From positions 124,001-188,000 of the forward strand of contig NZ_BLTE01000002.1 in the NCBI RefSeq assembly GCF_013019105.1: DNA of 64,000 nt, given 5' to 3'. Source of the stretch: Fundidesulfovibrio magnetotacticus. GTDB taxonomy: Bacteria > Desulfobacterota > Desulfovibrionia > Desulfovibrionales > Desulfovibrionaceae. The position numbers and the translations under genes are program-made. Numbering within the stretch: the stretch's first letter is position 1; every line of letters begins with the position of its first letter. Shown here piece by piece: positions 45,561-53,154 of the stretch. The notes below the pieces were generated by a model, which did no database searches, was not told the DNA's origin, and saw only the letters and a program-made list of their open reading frames with translations.

Positions 45561-47024
45561 CTACGTCCCGGCGGGGCCGCCCGGGCTCAGGCCGAGAGAG
45601 TCCCAGACCACGGGGAAGGTGCGCCGCGTCACCTCGCGCACGTGGCGGCTGCGCAGGTCGAAGCCCCGGGCGAAGGCTGCGCGCCGCTCCGGACAGGTGA
45701 GCAGTTCCTGGTACATCTCCTGCCAGTCCTTGGGGGCGCGCAGACCCCGGCCGTAGGCGCGCGACCAGACGTATTCCTCGGCCCAGGCCGGGCTCTGCGC
45801 GCCCAGGTCCAGGTAGTGGGTGGTCTGGTCCAGGAGGTCCATGGTCCGCCTGTCGTAGGCGTACACCTGGTAGCCCGGGTTGTTGCCCGTGATGGGCGAG
45901 ATGGAAGGGGCCATGCGCAGGGCGGACACCGGGGCCTCCCCGGGCCAGGGCGAGACAAGCCGGAACTCGTCGCGGTGCACGTGGCCCGCCAGGCTGGCGC
46001 GCACCGTGTCGGCGTGTCTCACCAGAAGCTCCGCGTGCACCCCGGACCAGCCGCCCGTGAGCAGCGGATCGTAGACGTCCTTGCCCGTCTTGCGGAACTT
46101 GGTGGCCGTGGCCTTGGTGTTGTCCCCGGGCGGCACGTGCCCCATGAGCCAGACCTTCACGCCCTGTCGCGCGGCCGCGTCCAGCTCGCGCTCCAGGAAG
46201 TCCCGCACGGCCGCTCCGGCGTCCTGGTGGGGCGAGCGTTTGGTCCAGAAGATGTTGTTGAACACCACGAGGCGCGCCCCGGCCGGTCCGGGCAGGGTCA
46301 GGGAATAGCAGCCCAGCCGGGGGTAGGATTCCAGGAAGCGCGCCCGGGAGGCGTCGTCCTTGAGGGCCAGGCGCGCGGCCAGGGGGGCCGTGGCCAAGAG
46401 GAAGGGGCTTTGCGGCGCGATGCCGTAATCGCCCTCGGCGCTGTCGTTGTTGCCCAGGGCCGGATAGAGCGACGCGCCGGGAAAGCGACGGGTCACCTCG
46501 GTCAGGAAGTATTCGGCGGTCTTGGCGATGAAGGCCAGCAGGCCCTGGGGCGAGGCGTCGCCGGAGAGGCGGGGATAGAGGGTCCAGAAATCGTGGCAGA
46601 GCATGTCGCCGGGGAAGAGCAGGAAGTCCGGGTCCGGGAGGCGGCGGGCCATGTCGTCCAGGAAGGACTGGAAGAGGGCGTCGCCGGTGTCCTTGCCGTA
46701 GGGGCCGAGGCCCTGTCCGGGCGCGGCCAGGATCTCCCGCCAGCTCCCCGCCGGGGCGGCGGCCAGGGCCTTCACGCGGGAGGGGTCGGCGAAGGGGTCG
46801 AAGTGCACATCGGAGAAGATCAGGAAGCGCCCCCGGCTCGCGGGATCGGAGGCCGTGAAGGAGGCCGGGTCGCCCTCGGTGCAGAGCACGGCCGGGTCGC
46901 CGGGTTTCGCGGCCAGGCCCAGGGGCGGGACGGCCAGGGCGGCGGCCCCGGCCCCAAGACCCGAGAGGAGCAGGCGCAGGAAGGTCCTGCGGTCCGGATG
47001 CGCGTCGTGCTTGAGGCGGATCAT
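45561..47024 (-). CDS. Tat-exported metallophosphoesterase, acid sphingomyelinase-like
   Basis: 487 aa from the ATG at 47024 (GGAGG site). The N-terminus has a twin-arginine signal (DRRTFLRLLLSG) and a hydrophobic stretch, so it is likely exported folded. Calcineurin-type metal motifs are complete: FSDVHFDP, PGDMLCHDF, GNND, GHVPPGD and GHVHRDEF. The spacing and the long C-terminal part resemble the acid sphingomyelinase-like phosphodiesterase branch. It would hydrolyse a phosphodiester in the periplasm; the substrate is not known. A strong stem (47042-47074) and the MITE-like copy 2 lie directly upstream, so transcription may start in or beyond the element. Confidence 0.88.
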   Translation of the reverse strand: MIRLKHDAHPDRRTFLRLLLSGLGAGAAALAVPPLGLAAKPGDPAVLCTEGDPASFTASDPASRGRFLIFSDVHFDPFADPSRVKALAAAPAGSWREILAAPGQGLGPYGKDTGDALFQSFLDDMARRLPDPDFLLFPGDMLCHDFWTLYPRLSGDASPQGLLAFIAKTAEYFLTEVTRRFPGASLYPALGNNDSAEGDYGIAPQSPFLLATAPLAARLALKDDASRARFLESYPRLGCYSLTLPGPAGARLVVFNNIFWTKRSPHQDAGAAVRDFLERELDAAARQGVKVWLMGHVPPGDNTKATATKFRKTGKDVYDPLLTGGWSGVHAELLVRHADTVRASLAGHVHRDEFRLVSPWPGEAPVSALRMAPSISPITGNNPGYQVYAYDRRTMDLLDQTTHYLDLGAQSPAWAEEYVWSRAYGRGLRAPKDWQEMYQELLTCPERRAAFARGFDLRSRHVREVTRRTFPVVWDSLGLSPGGPAGT

Positions 47025-47041
47025 GTGCCCTCCGTGTGCTG

Positions 47042-47074
47042 GCGCGCGGGCCGGATGCCCTCCGGCCCGCGCGC
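47042..47074 (-). terminator. Strong hairpin upstream of the metallophosphoesterase
   Basis: A 14-bp perfect stem (47042-47055 with 47061-47074, 5-base loop) is in the gap between the MITE-like element and the gene. It may terminate transcription arriving from the lipoprotein gene, or sit in the 5' leader as an attenuator-like structure. Confidence 0.5.
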
Positions 47075-47085
47075 GTCATCTTGTT

Positions 47086-47196
47086 CTAGTGTTGCGTCCT
47101 CAATATCCGCCCACAAGGACTGTCAAGACAACCAGCTAAAACCATTGGCTTTCATTTTGAAAAACATCTTCATGTTTTTCAAAATCGCGACACTAG
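47086..47196 (-). mobile_element. MITE-like element, copy 2 (complete)
   Basis: This is a 111-bp AT-rich unit, read on the - strand from 47196 to 47086. CTAG flanks both ends (47193-47196 and 47086-47089), and inside them TGTCGCG and CGCAACA form imperfect terminal inverted repeats. That is the picture of a short non-coding element with a 4-bp CTAG target duplication. A perfect 13-bp stem lies inside (47155-47167 with 47172-47184). The lipoprotein gene ends in the CTAG target, keeping its TAG stop. It is about 80% identical to copy 1. Confidence 0.75.
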
Positions 47197-47585
47197 AAGC
47201 TCTGTTTCGCCCGGCCGGTGGCCAGGACCGCGCCGCCCGCGTCCAGGGCCTGCACGGTGAACTCGTACACGTGGGAGCCCGAAGGCGGGCAGGGGCCGTT
47301 GTAGGAGGACAAAGCGCCCTCCCCGATCACGCCCGAACCGTCGTTGGGGACCTTGCCGCCGCCATGGTTCCAGGTGGGCACGTCACGGTCCTTGAGGCGG
47401 ATGTCGAAGGACTTGGTTCCGGGCGGCACGTTGGCGATGCGCAACTCGGGCGAAACGCTCGCGCAACGGTGGCCCTTCTCGAACCTGAAGGACACGGAGA
47501 GCTCCGGTCCGCCGGGTTCCATGTTGGCCTGTTTGCAGGAAGCGGCCAGCAACAGCACGAATGCCACGAGCAAAACCTTTTTCAA
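47193..47585 (-). CDS. PEBP/YbhB-like lipoprotein (TTG start)
   Basis: 130 aa starting at TTG 47585, with a strong GGAGG site 9 bases before it and no better ATG. A lipoprotein signal (KKVLLVAFVLLLAASC, Cys17) is followed by a short phosphatidylethanolamine-binding-protein fold. KDRDVPTWNHGG corresponds to the DPDxP motif, and NGPCPPSGSHVYEFTV to the GxHRY motif. YbhB/YbcL-type proteins bind small anionic ligands in the periplasm. This one is shorter than usual (about 150-180 aa), with the region before the first motif reduced. Its TAG stop lies in the CTAG target of the adjacent element. Confidence 0.75.
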   Translation of the reverse strand: MKKVLLVAFVLLLAASCKQANMEPGGPELSVSFRFEKGHRCASVSPELRIANVPPGTKSFDIRLKDRDVPTWNHGGGKVPNDGSGVIGEGALSSYNGPCPPSGSHVYEFTVQALDAGGAVLATGRAKQSF

Positions 47586-47670
47586 CCGCGTTACCCTCCT
47601 TTCACGTTACAACAACACGTCTACCGCGCACCAAAACGGAATTCCATGGCTGACAGTGGACACGTACGCC

Positions 47671-48036
47671 TCATGCTTGGCGCAAATTCCATTTCTTGGA
47701 AAAGAGAATGTATACATAATAGGGGCCTTCGCCGTAGTTTCCGCCCCCTCCACCCACTGCATTGGCTCCGTTGCAGGTGGCAGTGCAGCGAGTTCGCAGA
47801 TGATCGACAAGCTGACTTTCCACCTGGCGTACGTAGCCCAGACTGGTGGTCTCATAGATCACCACCATCTTGCCCCAGGTCATGTCCGCCGCGTGCTGGC
47901 TGGCCCTTACCTCGGGATTGTTGGTGATGCCCACCTTGACGTGGTGATGCTCGTCCGCCCTCAGGTAGGCCCCGAGGCAGTGGGTCGGGTTCAGTTGGGA
48001 AGGATGTCCGGTCCAGTGATTGTATACAATCTCCAT
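47671..48036 (-). CDS. Small GIY-YIG-like (T5orf172-type) protein, lower GC
   Basis: 121 aa with a good AGGAGA site. LGAYLRADEHHHVKVGITNNPEVRASQH resembles the GIY-YIG / T5orf172 start (strand, then VKVGITN and arginine), and RQVESQLVDHL gives the downstream glutamate. A Gly/Asn-rich stretch (VGGGGGNYGEG) and a C-terminal YYVYILF follow. Such small GIY-YIG proteins are nucleases or phage/plasmid-derived factors; activity here is unproven. The gene is clearly poorer in GC (about 55%) than its neighbours, suggesting acquisition. It stands between the PEBP lipoprotein and the DUF1566 gene, all on the - strand. Confidence 0.6.
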   Translation of the reverse strand: MEIVYNHWTGHPSQLNPTHCLGAYLRADEHHHVKVGITNNPEVRASQHAADMTWGKMVVIYETTSLGYVRQVESQLVDHLRTRCTATCNGANAVGGGGGNYGEGPYYVYILFSKKWNLRQA

Positions 48037-48063
48037 GAATCGGCTCTCCTGAAGTTTCCAGCC

Positions 48064-48684
48064 CTACCTCGCCCGCCGTACTGCGAAGGCCCGCGTGGTG
48101 TACTGCGTGTTGAACTTGTCGTAACGCACTTCCTTGCCCTGGTTGAAATTGACGGACCGGGCGGCGCTCCCGGACGCCTCCTCGCCGGACCAGACCCAGG
48201 AGCCCTCCCCGATGCCCGAAAACACCGGGTCCATGCGGGCGGGCCAGCGCTTGCCGTTGAGGAAAAAGCCTGTGCCGGCGGTTTTGCCGGACTCGTAAAG
48301 CGCCAGGAGCTGGCTCACGGAGGGCATGGACCACCCGCCCCCGCACGCCCCGAGCGAGCGGACCCAGGCCGCGGCCCGGTCCCAGGTCAGAGTCTCGTCG
48401 GGGCCCACGAACCATTCAAGCCCGGTGGCCGAGTCCACGATGGATCCGCAGGCGGTGAGCGCGTAGCGCCCGCCGCTCTGGGGCCGCTGCTGGGGGGCGG
48501 CCTGGGGCGCGGGAGCCGCCGCGTCGGAGCGCCCCCCCGACAGCGAAGCGCCTTGCGACATGCGCTCCCCGGGGGCATCCTGGGCCGGGGCCGATCGCGA
48601 CAGGCCGATCAGGAGCGCCAGGCTCAGGAACGCCGTCCGGGCAAAGAACAGCGCCGAGGCGCGTGGAATGAGTGCTCGCTGCAT
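48064..48684 (-). CDS. Secreted DUF1566 (Lcl C-terminal-like) protein
   Basis: 206 aa from the ATG at 48684, beginning a signal peptide (MQRALIPRASALFFARTAFL, then a hydrophobic core ending SAPAQ). After an Ala/Pro/Gln-rich linker, the DUF1566 domain spans about 75-205: VDSATGLEWFVGPDETLTW, GGGWSMPSVSQLLALYE, a GIGEGSWVWSGEE segment and RAFAVRR. The fold is a C-type-lectin-like/FGE-like module, found in bacterial surface proteins and often duplicated in delta-proteobacteria. Function is unknown; carbohydrate or surface binding is a guess. It is immediately upstream of the GIY-YIG-like gene. Confidence 0.8.
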   Translation of the reverse strand: MQRALIPRASALFFARTAFLSLALLIGLSRSAPAQDAPGERMSQGASLSGGRSDAAAPAPQAAPQQRPQSGGRYALTACGSIVDSATGLEWFVGPDETLTWDRAAAWVRSLGACGGGWSMPSVSQLLALYESGKTAGTGFFLNGKRWPARMDPVFSGIGEGSWVWSGEEASGSAARSVNFNQGKEVRYDKFNTQYTTRAFAVRRAR

Positions 48685-48923
48685 GGAATGACTCCGCCGT
48701 ATGAGCGTCAGCTCCCGCTCTCGGGCGCTGGCGCTGGCGCTGGCCGTGAAGGGTCGCGGACACATTTGCCAACATTTCCGGGGCGCTGACAAGGGAAATA
48801 TCTCGATCGGGCATGGCTTCGGGGCGGCGCGTCACGGGATGCTTGCGCCCGGCGGCAGCTTGGTCCAATCTCCCGTGCCTGCCCGGGCGGGAGCACCCGC
48901 CGGGAACACCCGAGGAGGACATC

Positions 48924-49403
48924 ATGGGAGTGGATGACGTGCTGGCCCAGCTTGAGGCCCACGGACTGGCCCATCGCTTCGTGCGCTGCGAGACCTCCAG
49001 CGCCACCGTGGCCCTGGCAGCCCAGGCCCTGGGCTGTGAAGAGGGGCGCATCGCCAAGACGCTGGCCTTCGCCACGGGGAGGGGGCCGGTGGTGGTGGTG
49101 GCCATGGGCCTCGCCCGTCTGAACAATGCGAAATTCAAGGCTTTTTTCGGTGAGAAGGCCCGCTTTCCCCAGGCCGGGGACCTCCCCGGGCTGGTGGGGC
49201 ATCCCGCCGGCGGGGTGTGCCCCTTCGCCCTCAAGGAGGGCGTGCGCGTCTGCCTGGACGAGAGCCTCAAGGCCTACGACCCGGTCTATCCCGCCGCCGG
49301 AGCCCCGGACAACGCCGTGCGCCTCACCCTGGAGGAGCTGGAGCGCGTCACGGGCGGCGAGTGGGTGGACGTGTGCGTGGTCCCCGCGCCCGAGGCCTCC
49401 TGA
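48924..49403 (+). CDS. YbaK/ProX-type aminoacyl-tRNA editing domain protein
   Basis: 159 aa from the ATG at 48924, which follows a GAGGAGGAC-like site. It shows CETSSATVALAAQALGCEEGRIAKTLAFA and GLARLNNAKFKAFFG, with GHPAGGVCPFAL near the middle; these are standard YbaK/ProXp signatures. The lysine in RIAKTLAF is the expected catalytic residue. Such free-standing domains hydrolyse mischarged Cys-tRNA(Pro) or Ala-tRNA(Pro). Which is edited here is not resolved. Confidence 0.9.
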   Translation: MGVDDVLAQLEAHGLAHRFVRCETSSATVALAAQALGCEEGRIAKTLAFATGRGPVVVVAMGLARLNNAKFKAFFGEKARFPQAGDLPGLVGHPAGGVCPFALKEGVRVCLDESLKAYDPVYPAAGAPDNAVRLTLEELERVTGGEWVDVCVVPAPEAS

Positions 49404-49460
49404 CGGTCCCGGTGCGCGCCGGGAAGCTCGGTGCGGCCCGCACGCCGTGCGGCCGGGCGC

Positions 49461-49925
49461 TCAGGGTTTGCGGCAGGCGGCGTGCGCGCCGCGCACGTGG
49501 CTGGCCGCGCCCGCCCCGGGCTCCCGCGCCTCCTGGACGGCGCTCAGCTCGCGCAGGATGGCGCAGTCGCCCAGCGGGGCCACCCGGTCGCACAGCCCGC
49601 GCAGGGCCGTGAGCTGGCCGCGCAGGGTCTCCAGACGCCCGATGCGCTCGGTCACGTGGGCGATGTGCGCATCCAGGAGCTGGTTCACCCCGCCGCAGTC
49701 CTTGCCCGGGTCGCGCCGCAGGTCCGCGAGCGCCCGGATCTCCTCCAGGCTCATCTCCAGCACCCGGCAGTTGCGCACGAAACGCAGGGACTCCAGATGG
49801 TCGCGACCGTAGAGCCGGTAGTTGTTCTCTCCGCGCTCGGGCGGGTCCAGGAGCCCCTCGCGTTCGTAGTAGCGCACGGTCTCCACCGTGCAGCCCGCCT
49901 GACGGGCCAGTTCCCCGATGCGCAT
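49461..49925 (-). CDS. MerR-family heavy-metal regulator (PbrR/CadR type)
   Basis: 154 aa with a GGAGG site. The N-terminal winged helix shows MRIGELARQAGCTVETVRYYE. Metal ligands are expected at Cys77 (KDCGGVN), Cys112 (GLCDRV) and Cys121 (GDCAIL). As I recall, the 9-residue spacing of the last two matches lead-type PbrR more than CadR (7). It represses or activates the divergent P-type ATPase from the shared operator at 49947-49967. The tail ends AHAACRKP, with a further Cys. Metal identity (Pb, Cd, Zn) remains open. Confidence 0.9.
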   Translation of the reverse strand: MRIGELARQAGCTVETVRYYEREGLLDPPERGENNYRLYGRDHLESLRFVRNCRVLEMSLEEIRALADLRRDPGKDCGGVNQLLDAHIAHVTERIGRLETLRGQLTALRGLCDRVAPLGDCAILRELSAVQEAREPGAGAASHVRGAHAACRKP

Positions 49926-49943
49926 GGATTCCTCCGAAACGTC

Positions 49944-49967
49944 TTGACCCTATAGTTACTTCAGGGT
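49944..49967 (+). promoter_or_regulatory. MerR-type operator/promoter of the metal ATPase
   Basis: TTGACC (49944-49949) overlaps an imperfect dyad ACCCT...AGGGT (49947-49967) whose inner bases are ATAGTTACTTC, in the 88-bp gap between divergent merR and ATPase genes. This is the usual layout for MerR activators, in which the operator fills an overlong spacer. The -10 box is unclear. Confidence 0.6.
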
Positions 49968-50013
49968 GTCTCCTCGCGCAAGCGCGAAGCCCCGGGCCGC
50001 GCGAAGGAGCCCC

Positions 50014-52341
50014 ATGACCATCCCGACGTACCGCATCCCGGACATGGACTGCCCGGAAGAGGCAGCAAGCATAGCCCGCGCCCTGGAACCCCTCCTCGGC
50101 GGACCAGACCGCCTTTCCTTCGACACCCTGCGCCGCGAGGCGCGCGTGGACCTCACCGGACTGCCCGTCTCCCCCGACCAGGTGGCCCGGGCCATGGCAG
50201 GAACGGGCCTGCGGATCGTGCCCGTGGCGTCGGCCGGGTTCTGGGAACCGGACGCCGACACCGTGGACCTGACCGGATCTGCGCGACCGAGGCCCGCTCT
50301 CGTGAGCCTGACGACCAGCCGCCCGGAAACGGGATCCCGTGCCGACGGAGAGCAGGGAGGCCCGGCGCGGGGCCTGCCCTCCTGCGCCTGCTGCGGGGGG
50401 GCCTGCTCCACCGGCACGGGGTTCTGGGCGCGCCGGGGGCGCGAGGCGCTCTGCCTGGCCTCGGGAATCTTCTGGATCGCCGGGCTGACCCTGGCCACCC
50501 TGGCCCAGGGCGACCTCTGGGCCGTGTTCCGCGAGAGCGGGGACGCGCCCCTTTCGGCCAAGGCCCTGTGGCTCGCGGCCGTGGCCTGCGGGGTGTGGCA
50601 CGTGCTGCCCCGGGCCTGGCGCTCGCTCGTGACGCTGCGCCCGGACATGAACCTGCTCATGACCGTGGCCGTGGCGGGGGCCGTGGCCGTGGGCGAACAC
50701 TCCGAAGCGGCCTCGGTGGCCTTCCTCTTCGCCCTGGCCAACCAGCTTGAAGCCTGGAGCGTGGGCCGCGCCCGCGACGCCTTGCAGGCCCTCCTGGCCC
50801 TGGCCCCCGAGACTGCCCTGGTGATCGTTCCGCCCAACCCGCTGCCCGTGGAGACCCCCGTGGGTCAGGTGGCCCCGGGCAGCCGCGTGCTCGTGCGGCC
50901 GGGCGACCGCATCCCCCTGGACGGCGTGGTGCGCGCCGGGGCCTCGGCCGTGGACCAGTCGCCCGTCACGGGGGAGTCCATCCCCGTGGCCAAGGGACCC
51001 GGCGACCCCGTGTTCGCTGGCTCCGTGAACACCGAAGGCGCGCTGGAGGTGGAGACCACTCGCCCGGCCGCCCAGTCCACCCTGGCGCGCATCCTGCGCA
51101 TGGTGGAGGAGGCCCGCTCCCGCCGCGCCCGCTCGGTGCAATGGGTGGAACGCTTCGCGGCGGTGTACACGCCGGTGATGATGGGCGTGGCGGCGCTCTT
51201 CGCCGTGGTCCCGCCGCTTTTCCTGGGCGGCGAATGGGGCCGCTGGTTCTACGAAGGGCTGGTGATCCTGGTGATCTCCTGCCCGTGCGCCCTGGTGATC
51301 TCCACGCCCGTGAGCATGGTGACGGCCCTGGCCTCGGCGGCGCGCAACGGGGTGCTGGTGAAGGGCGGGGCCTTCCTGGAGATTCCCGCCACACTGGACG
51401 CCGTGGCCCTGGACAAGACCGGCACGCTGACCCTGGGCCGCCCGGCCGTGACGGAAGCCCGGCCTTTCGAGGGCGTGTCGGAGCGGGAACTTCTGGCCGT
51501 GGCCGCCGGGTTGGAGGCCCGCAGCAGCCACCCGGTGGCCCGGGCCGTCCTGGAGCACGCGGCATCCCGGGGCGTAGCGCCCGTCGCGGCGCAGGACGTG
51601 CGGTCGCGTCCAGGCCTGGGGGTGCGCGGGGTCATCGACGCGACCCAATGGACCCTGGGCAACGCCCGCTTCCTGGCCGAGAGCGGCGACGCCCCGGAAT
51701 CCCCTGAACTCGCCCGCGCCCTGGCCCAGGCCGAAGCCTCGGCCGGGACGGTGGTGTTCGCGTGGTCGCGGGAGAAGGTCCTGGGCTGTCTCTCGGTGGA
51801 GGACCAGGCGCGCCCCCAGGCGGCCGATGCGGTGCGCCGCCTCCTGGCGGAGGGCGTGGCCCAGGTGGTGATGCTCACGGGAGACAACCCCCGCGCGGCG
51901 GCCCGCATCGCGGCCCAGGCCGGGGTGACGGACTTCCGGGCGGAGCTTCTGCCCGAGGACAAGGCCCGCGCGGTGGCGGAGCTGGCGGCATCGGGCCGCA
52001 GGGTGGCCATGGTGGGCGACGGCGTGAACGACGCCCCGGCCCTGGCCGCCGCGCACCTGGGCGTGGCCATGGGCGCTGCCGGGAGCGACGCGGCCATCGA
52101 GACGGCGGACGTGGCCCTCATGTCCGACGACCTCTCCAAGCTGCCCTGGCTGGTGCGGCACTCGCGGCGCGCCCTGGGCACGGTGAAGGCCAACATCGCC
52201 GTGGCCCTGGGCGTGAAGGCGGTCTTCCTCGCCCTGGCGGGGCTCCAGATGGCCACGCTCTGGACGGCCATCCTGGCGGACCTGGGCACCTCGCTCTTCG
52301 TGATCTTCAACGGCCTGCGCCTGCTGCGCATCCGGCCCTGA
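50014..52341 (+). CDS. Heavy-metal-exporting P-type ATPase (Zn/Cd/Pb type)
   Basis: 775 aa from the ATG at 50014 (AAGGAG site). An N-terminal HMA domain has MDCPEE at residues 11-16, with only one cysteine where CxxC is usual. A Cys-rich linker (CACCGGAC, about 126-133) follows. Membrane and catalytic parts: CPC motif at 423-425 (ISCPCALVIST), the phosphorylated DKTGTLT at 468, SSHPVARA and GDGVNDAPAL. The set fits a ZntA/CadA-type exporter of Zn, Cd or Pb. It is divergent from its MerR regulator, and the two share an operator. The gene converges on bacteriohemerythrin with an 11-base gap. Confidence 0.95.
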   Translation: MTIPTYRIPDMDCPEEAASIARALEPLLGGPDRLSFDTLRREARVDLTGLPVSPDQVARAMAGTGLRIVPVASAGFWEPDADTVDLTGSARPRPALVSLTTSRPETGSRADGEQGGPARGLPSCACCGGACSTGTGFWARRGREALCLASGIFWIAGLTLATLAQGDLWAVFRESGDAPLSAKALWLAAVACGVWHVLPRAWRSLVTLRPDMNLLMTVAVAGAVAVGEHSEAASVAFLFALANQLEAWSVGRARDALQALLALAPETALVIVPPNPLPVETPVGQVAPGSRVLVRPGDRIPLDGVVRAGASAVDQSPVTGESIPVAKGPGDPVFAGSVNTEGALEVETTRPAAQSTLARILRMVEEARSRRARSVQWVERFAAVYTPVMMGVAALFAVVPPLFLGGEWGRWFYEGLVILVISCPCALVISTPVSMVTALASAARNGVLVKGGAFLEIPATLDAVALDKTGTLTLGRPAVTEARPFEGVSERELLAVAAGLEARSSHPVARAVLEHAASRGVAPVAAQDVRSRPGLGVRGVIDATQWTLGNARFLAESGDAPESPELARALAQAEASAGTVVFAWSREKVLGCLSVEDQARPQAADAVRRLLAEGVAQVVMLTGDNPRAAARIAAQAGVTDFRAELLPEDKARAVAELAASGRRVAMVGDGVNDAPALAAAHLGVAMGAAGSDAAIETADVALMSDDLSKLPWLVRHSRRALGTVKANIAVALGVKAVFLALAGLQMATLWTAILADLGTSLFVIFNGLRLLRIRP

Positions 52342-52352
52342 GCGGGGCGGAG

Positions 52353-52748
52353 TTAGGCGCGCTGGAAGAAGGAGCGGTCCTCCACGTGGATGTGCTCCAC
52401 CAGCCAACGCAGCAGGTAATCCAGCACCTCACGCGAGGCCGTGGCGCTGTCCTCCCTGACGCGGGATTCGTACCCCCCGGCGCGCCAAAGGAATTCGGCG
52501 TGGAGCCCCTCGTGGCGCGCCAGGCCTTCCCAGCCCGCGTCCTCCATGAGCACCTCCTCGTCCTCGAAGTGCGTCGCGGCGTAGGCCAGCATGCCCTGCA
52601 GGGCGTCCAGCACGGCCTGGCGGTGTTCGCCTCCGGCCATGCGGGCGTCGAGTTCGCGGATCATCTGGAAGAGCATCCGGTGTTGTTCGTCGATGTCCGG
52701 GTCGCCCATGGCCAGCCCGGGAGTCCAGTCGGGCGCGTCCTTTTCCAT
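52353..52748 (-). CDS. Bacteriohemerythrin (non-heme diiron oxygen binder)
   Basis: 131 aa, normal length for single-domain hemerythrin. The ligand pattern is complete: DIDEQHRMLFQMI, THFEDEEVLM, HEGLHAEFL and HIHVEDRSFF supply the five histidines and two carboxylates. It likely binds O2 in the cytoplasm for sensing, storage or detoxification. It is last in a five-gene - strand run beginning with cheX; the gap to dgkA is 16 bases. Confidence 0.95.
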   Translation of the reverse strand: MEKDAPDWTPGLAMGDPDIDEQHRMLFQMIRELDARMAGGEHRQAVLDALQGMLAYAATHFEDEEVLMEDAGWEGLARHEGLHAEFLWRAGGYESRVREDSATASREVLDYLLRWLVEHIHVEDRSFFQRA

Positions 52749-52764
52749 GCGTGTCGCTTCCTTG

Positions 52765-53154
52765 TTACGTCAGATGAATGCCGAAAATGTTCAGGGTCTC
52801 GAAGACCAGCACCAGGACCCAGGCCAGGATGCACACCCCGGTGGCCGCCGCGGCCATGTCCTTGATGGCCTTGATCTTGGCGTCCTCGGCGGTCTGGAGG
52901 TAGTCGCAGACGGCCTCCACGGCGCTGTTGAATATCTCCGAGGCCAGCATCACGGCCGTGGCCAGGAGCACCAGCAGCGCGTCCACCCAGGCCCGGTAGA
53001 CGAAGCTCAAGACCAGCACAAGCGCCGAAAGCACCACCTTGTAGGCCACGGACCAGTCGCAGAGCACCGCGAAGCGCAGCCCAGAGACGATCACCTTGAT
53101 CTTGCGCCAGGGGTTGAAGCCGGGCTCGCCGGTTCCCAGGAACTTATTGCGCAT
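52765..53154 (-). CDS. dgkA: Diacylglycerol kinase
   Basis: 129 aa with three membrane helices. The DgkA signature is visible: SEIFNSAVEAVCDYL and KIKAIKDMAAAATG, including the essential glutamates and lysine. The start at 53154 overlaps the end of dsbD by 11 bases. The enzyme recycles diacylglycerol to phosphatidic acid in the inner membrane, e.g. after transfer of phospholipid head groups to periplasmic glycans. Confidence 0.95.
   Translation of the reverse strand: MRNKFLGTGEPGFNPWRKIKVIVSGLRFAVLCDWSVAYKVVLSALVLVLSFVYRAWVDALLVLLATAVMLASEIFNSAVEAVCDYLQTAEDAKIKAIKDMAAAATGVCILAWVLVLVFETLNIFGIHLT

Noticed and set aside
47086-47135. A promoter inside MITE copy 2 (TTGACA with a TATTGA box) driving the metallophosphoesterase
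   Set aside because: The spacer is only 15 bp, copy 1 does not preserve the -10 box, and a strong hairpin follows. Kept only as a possibility.
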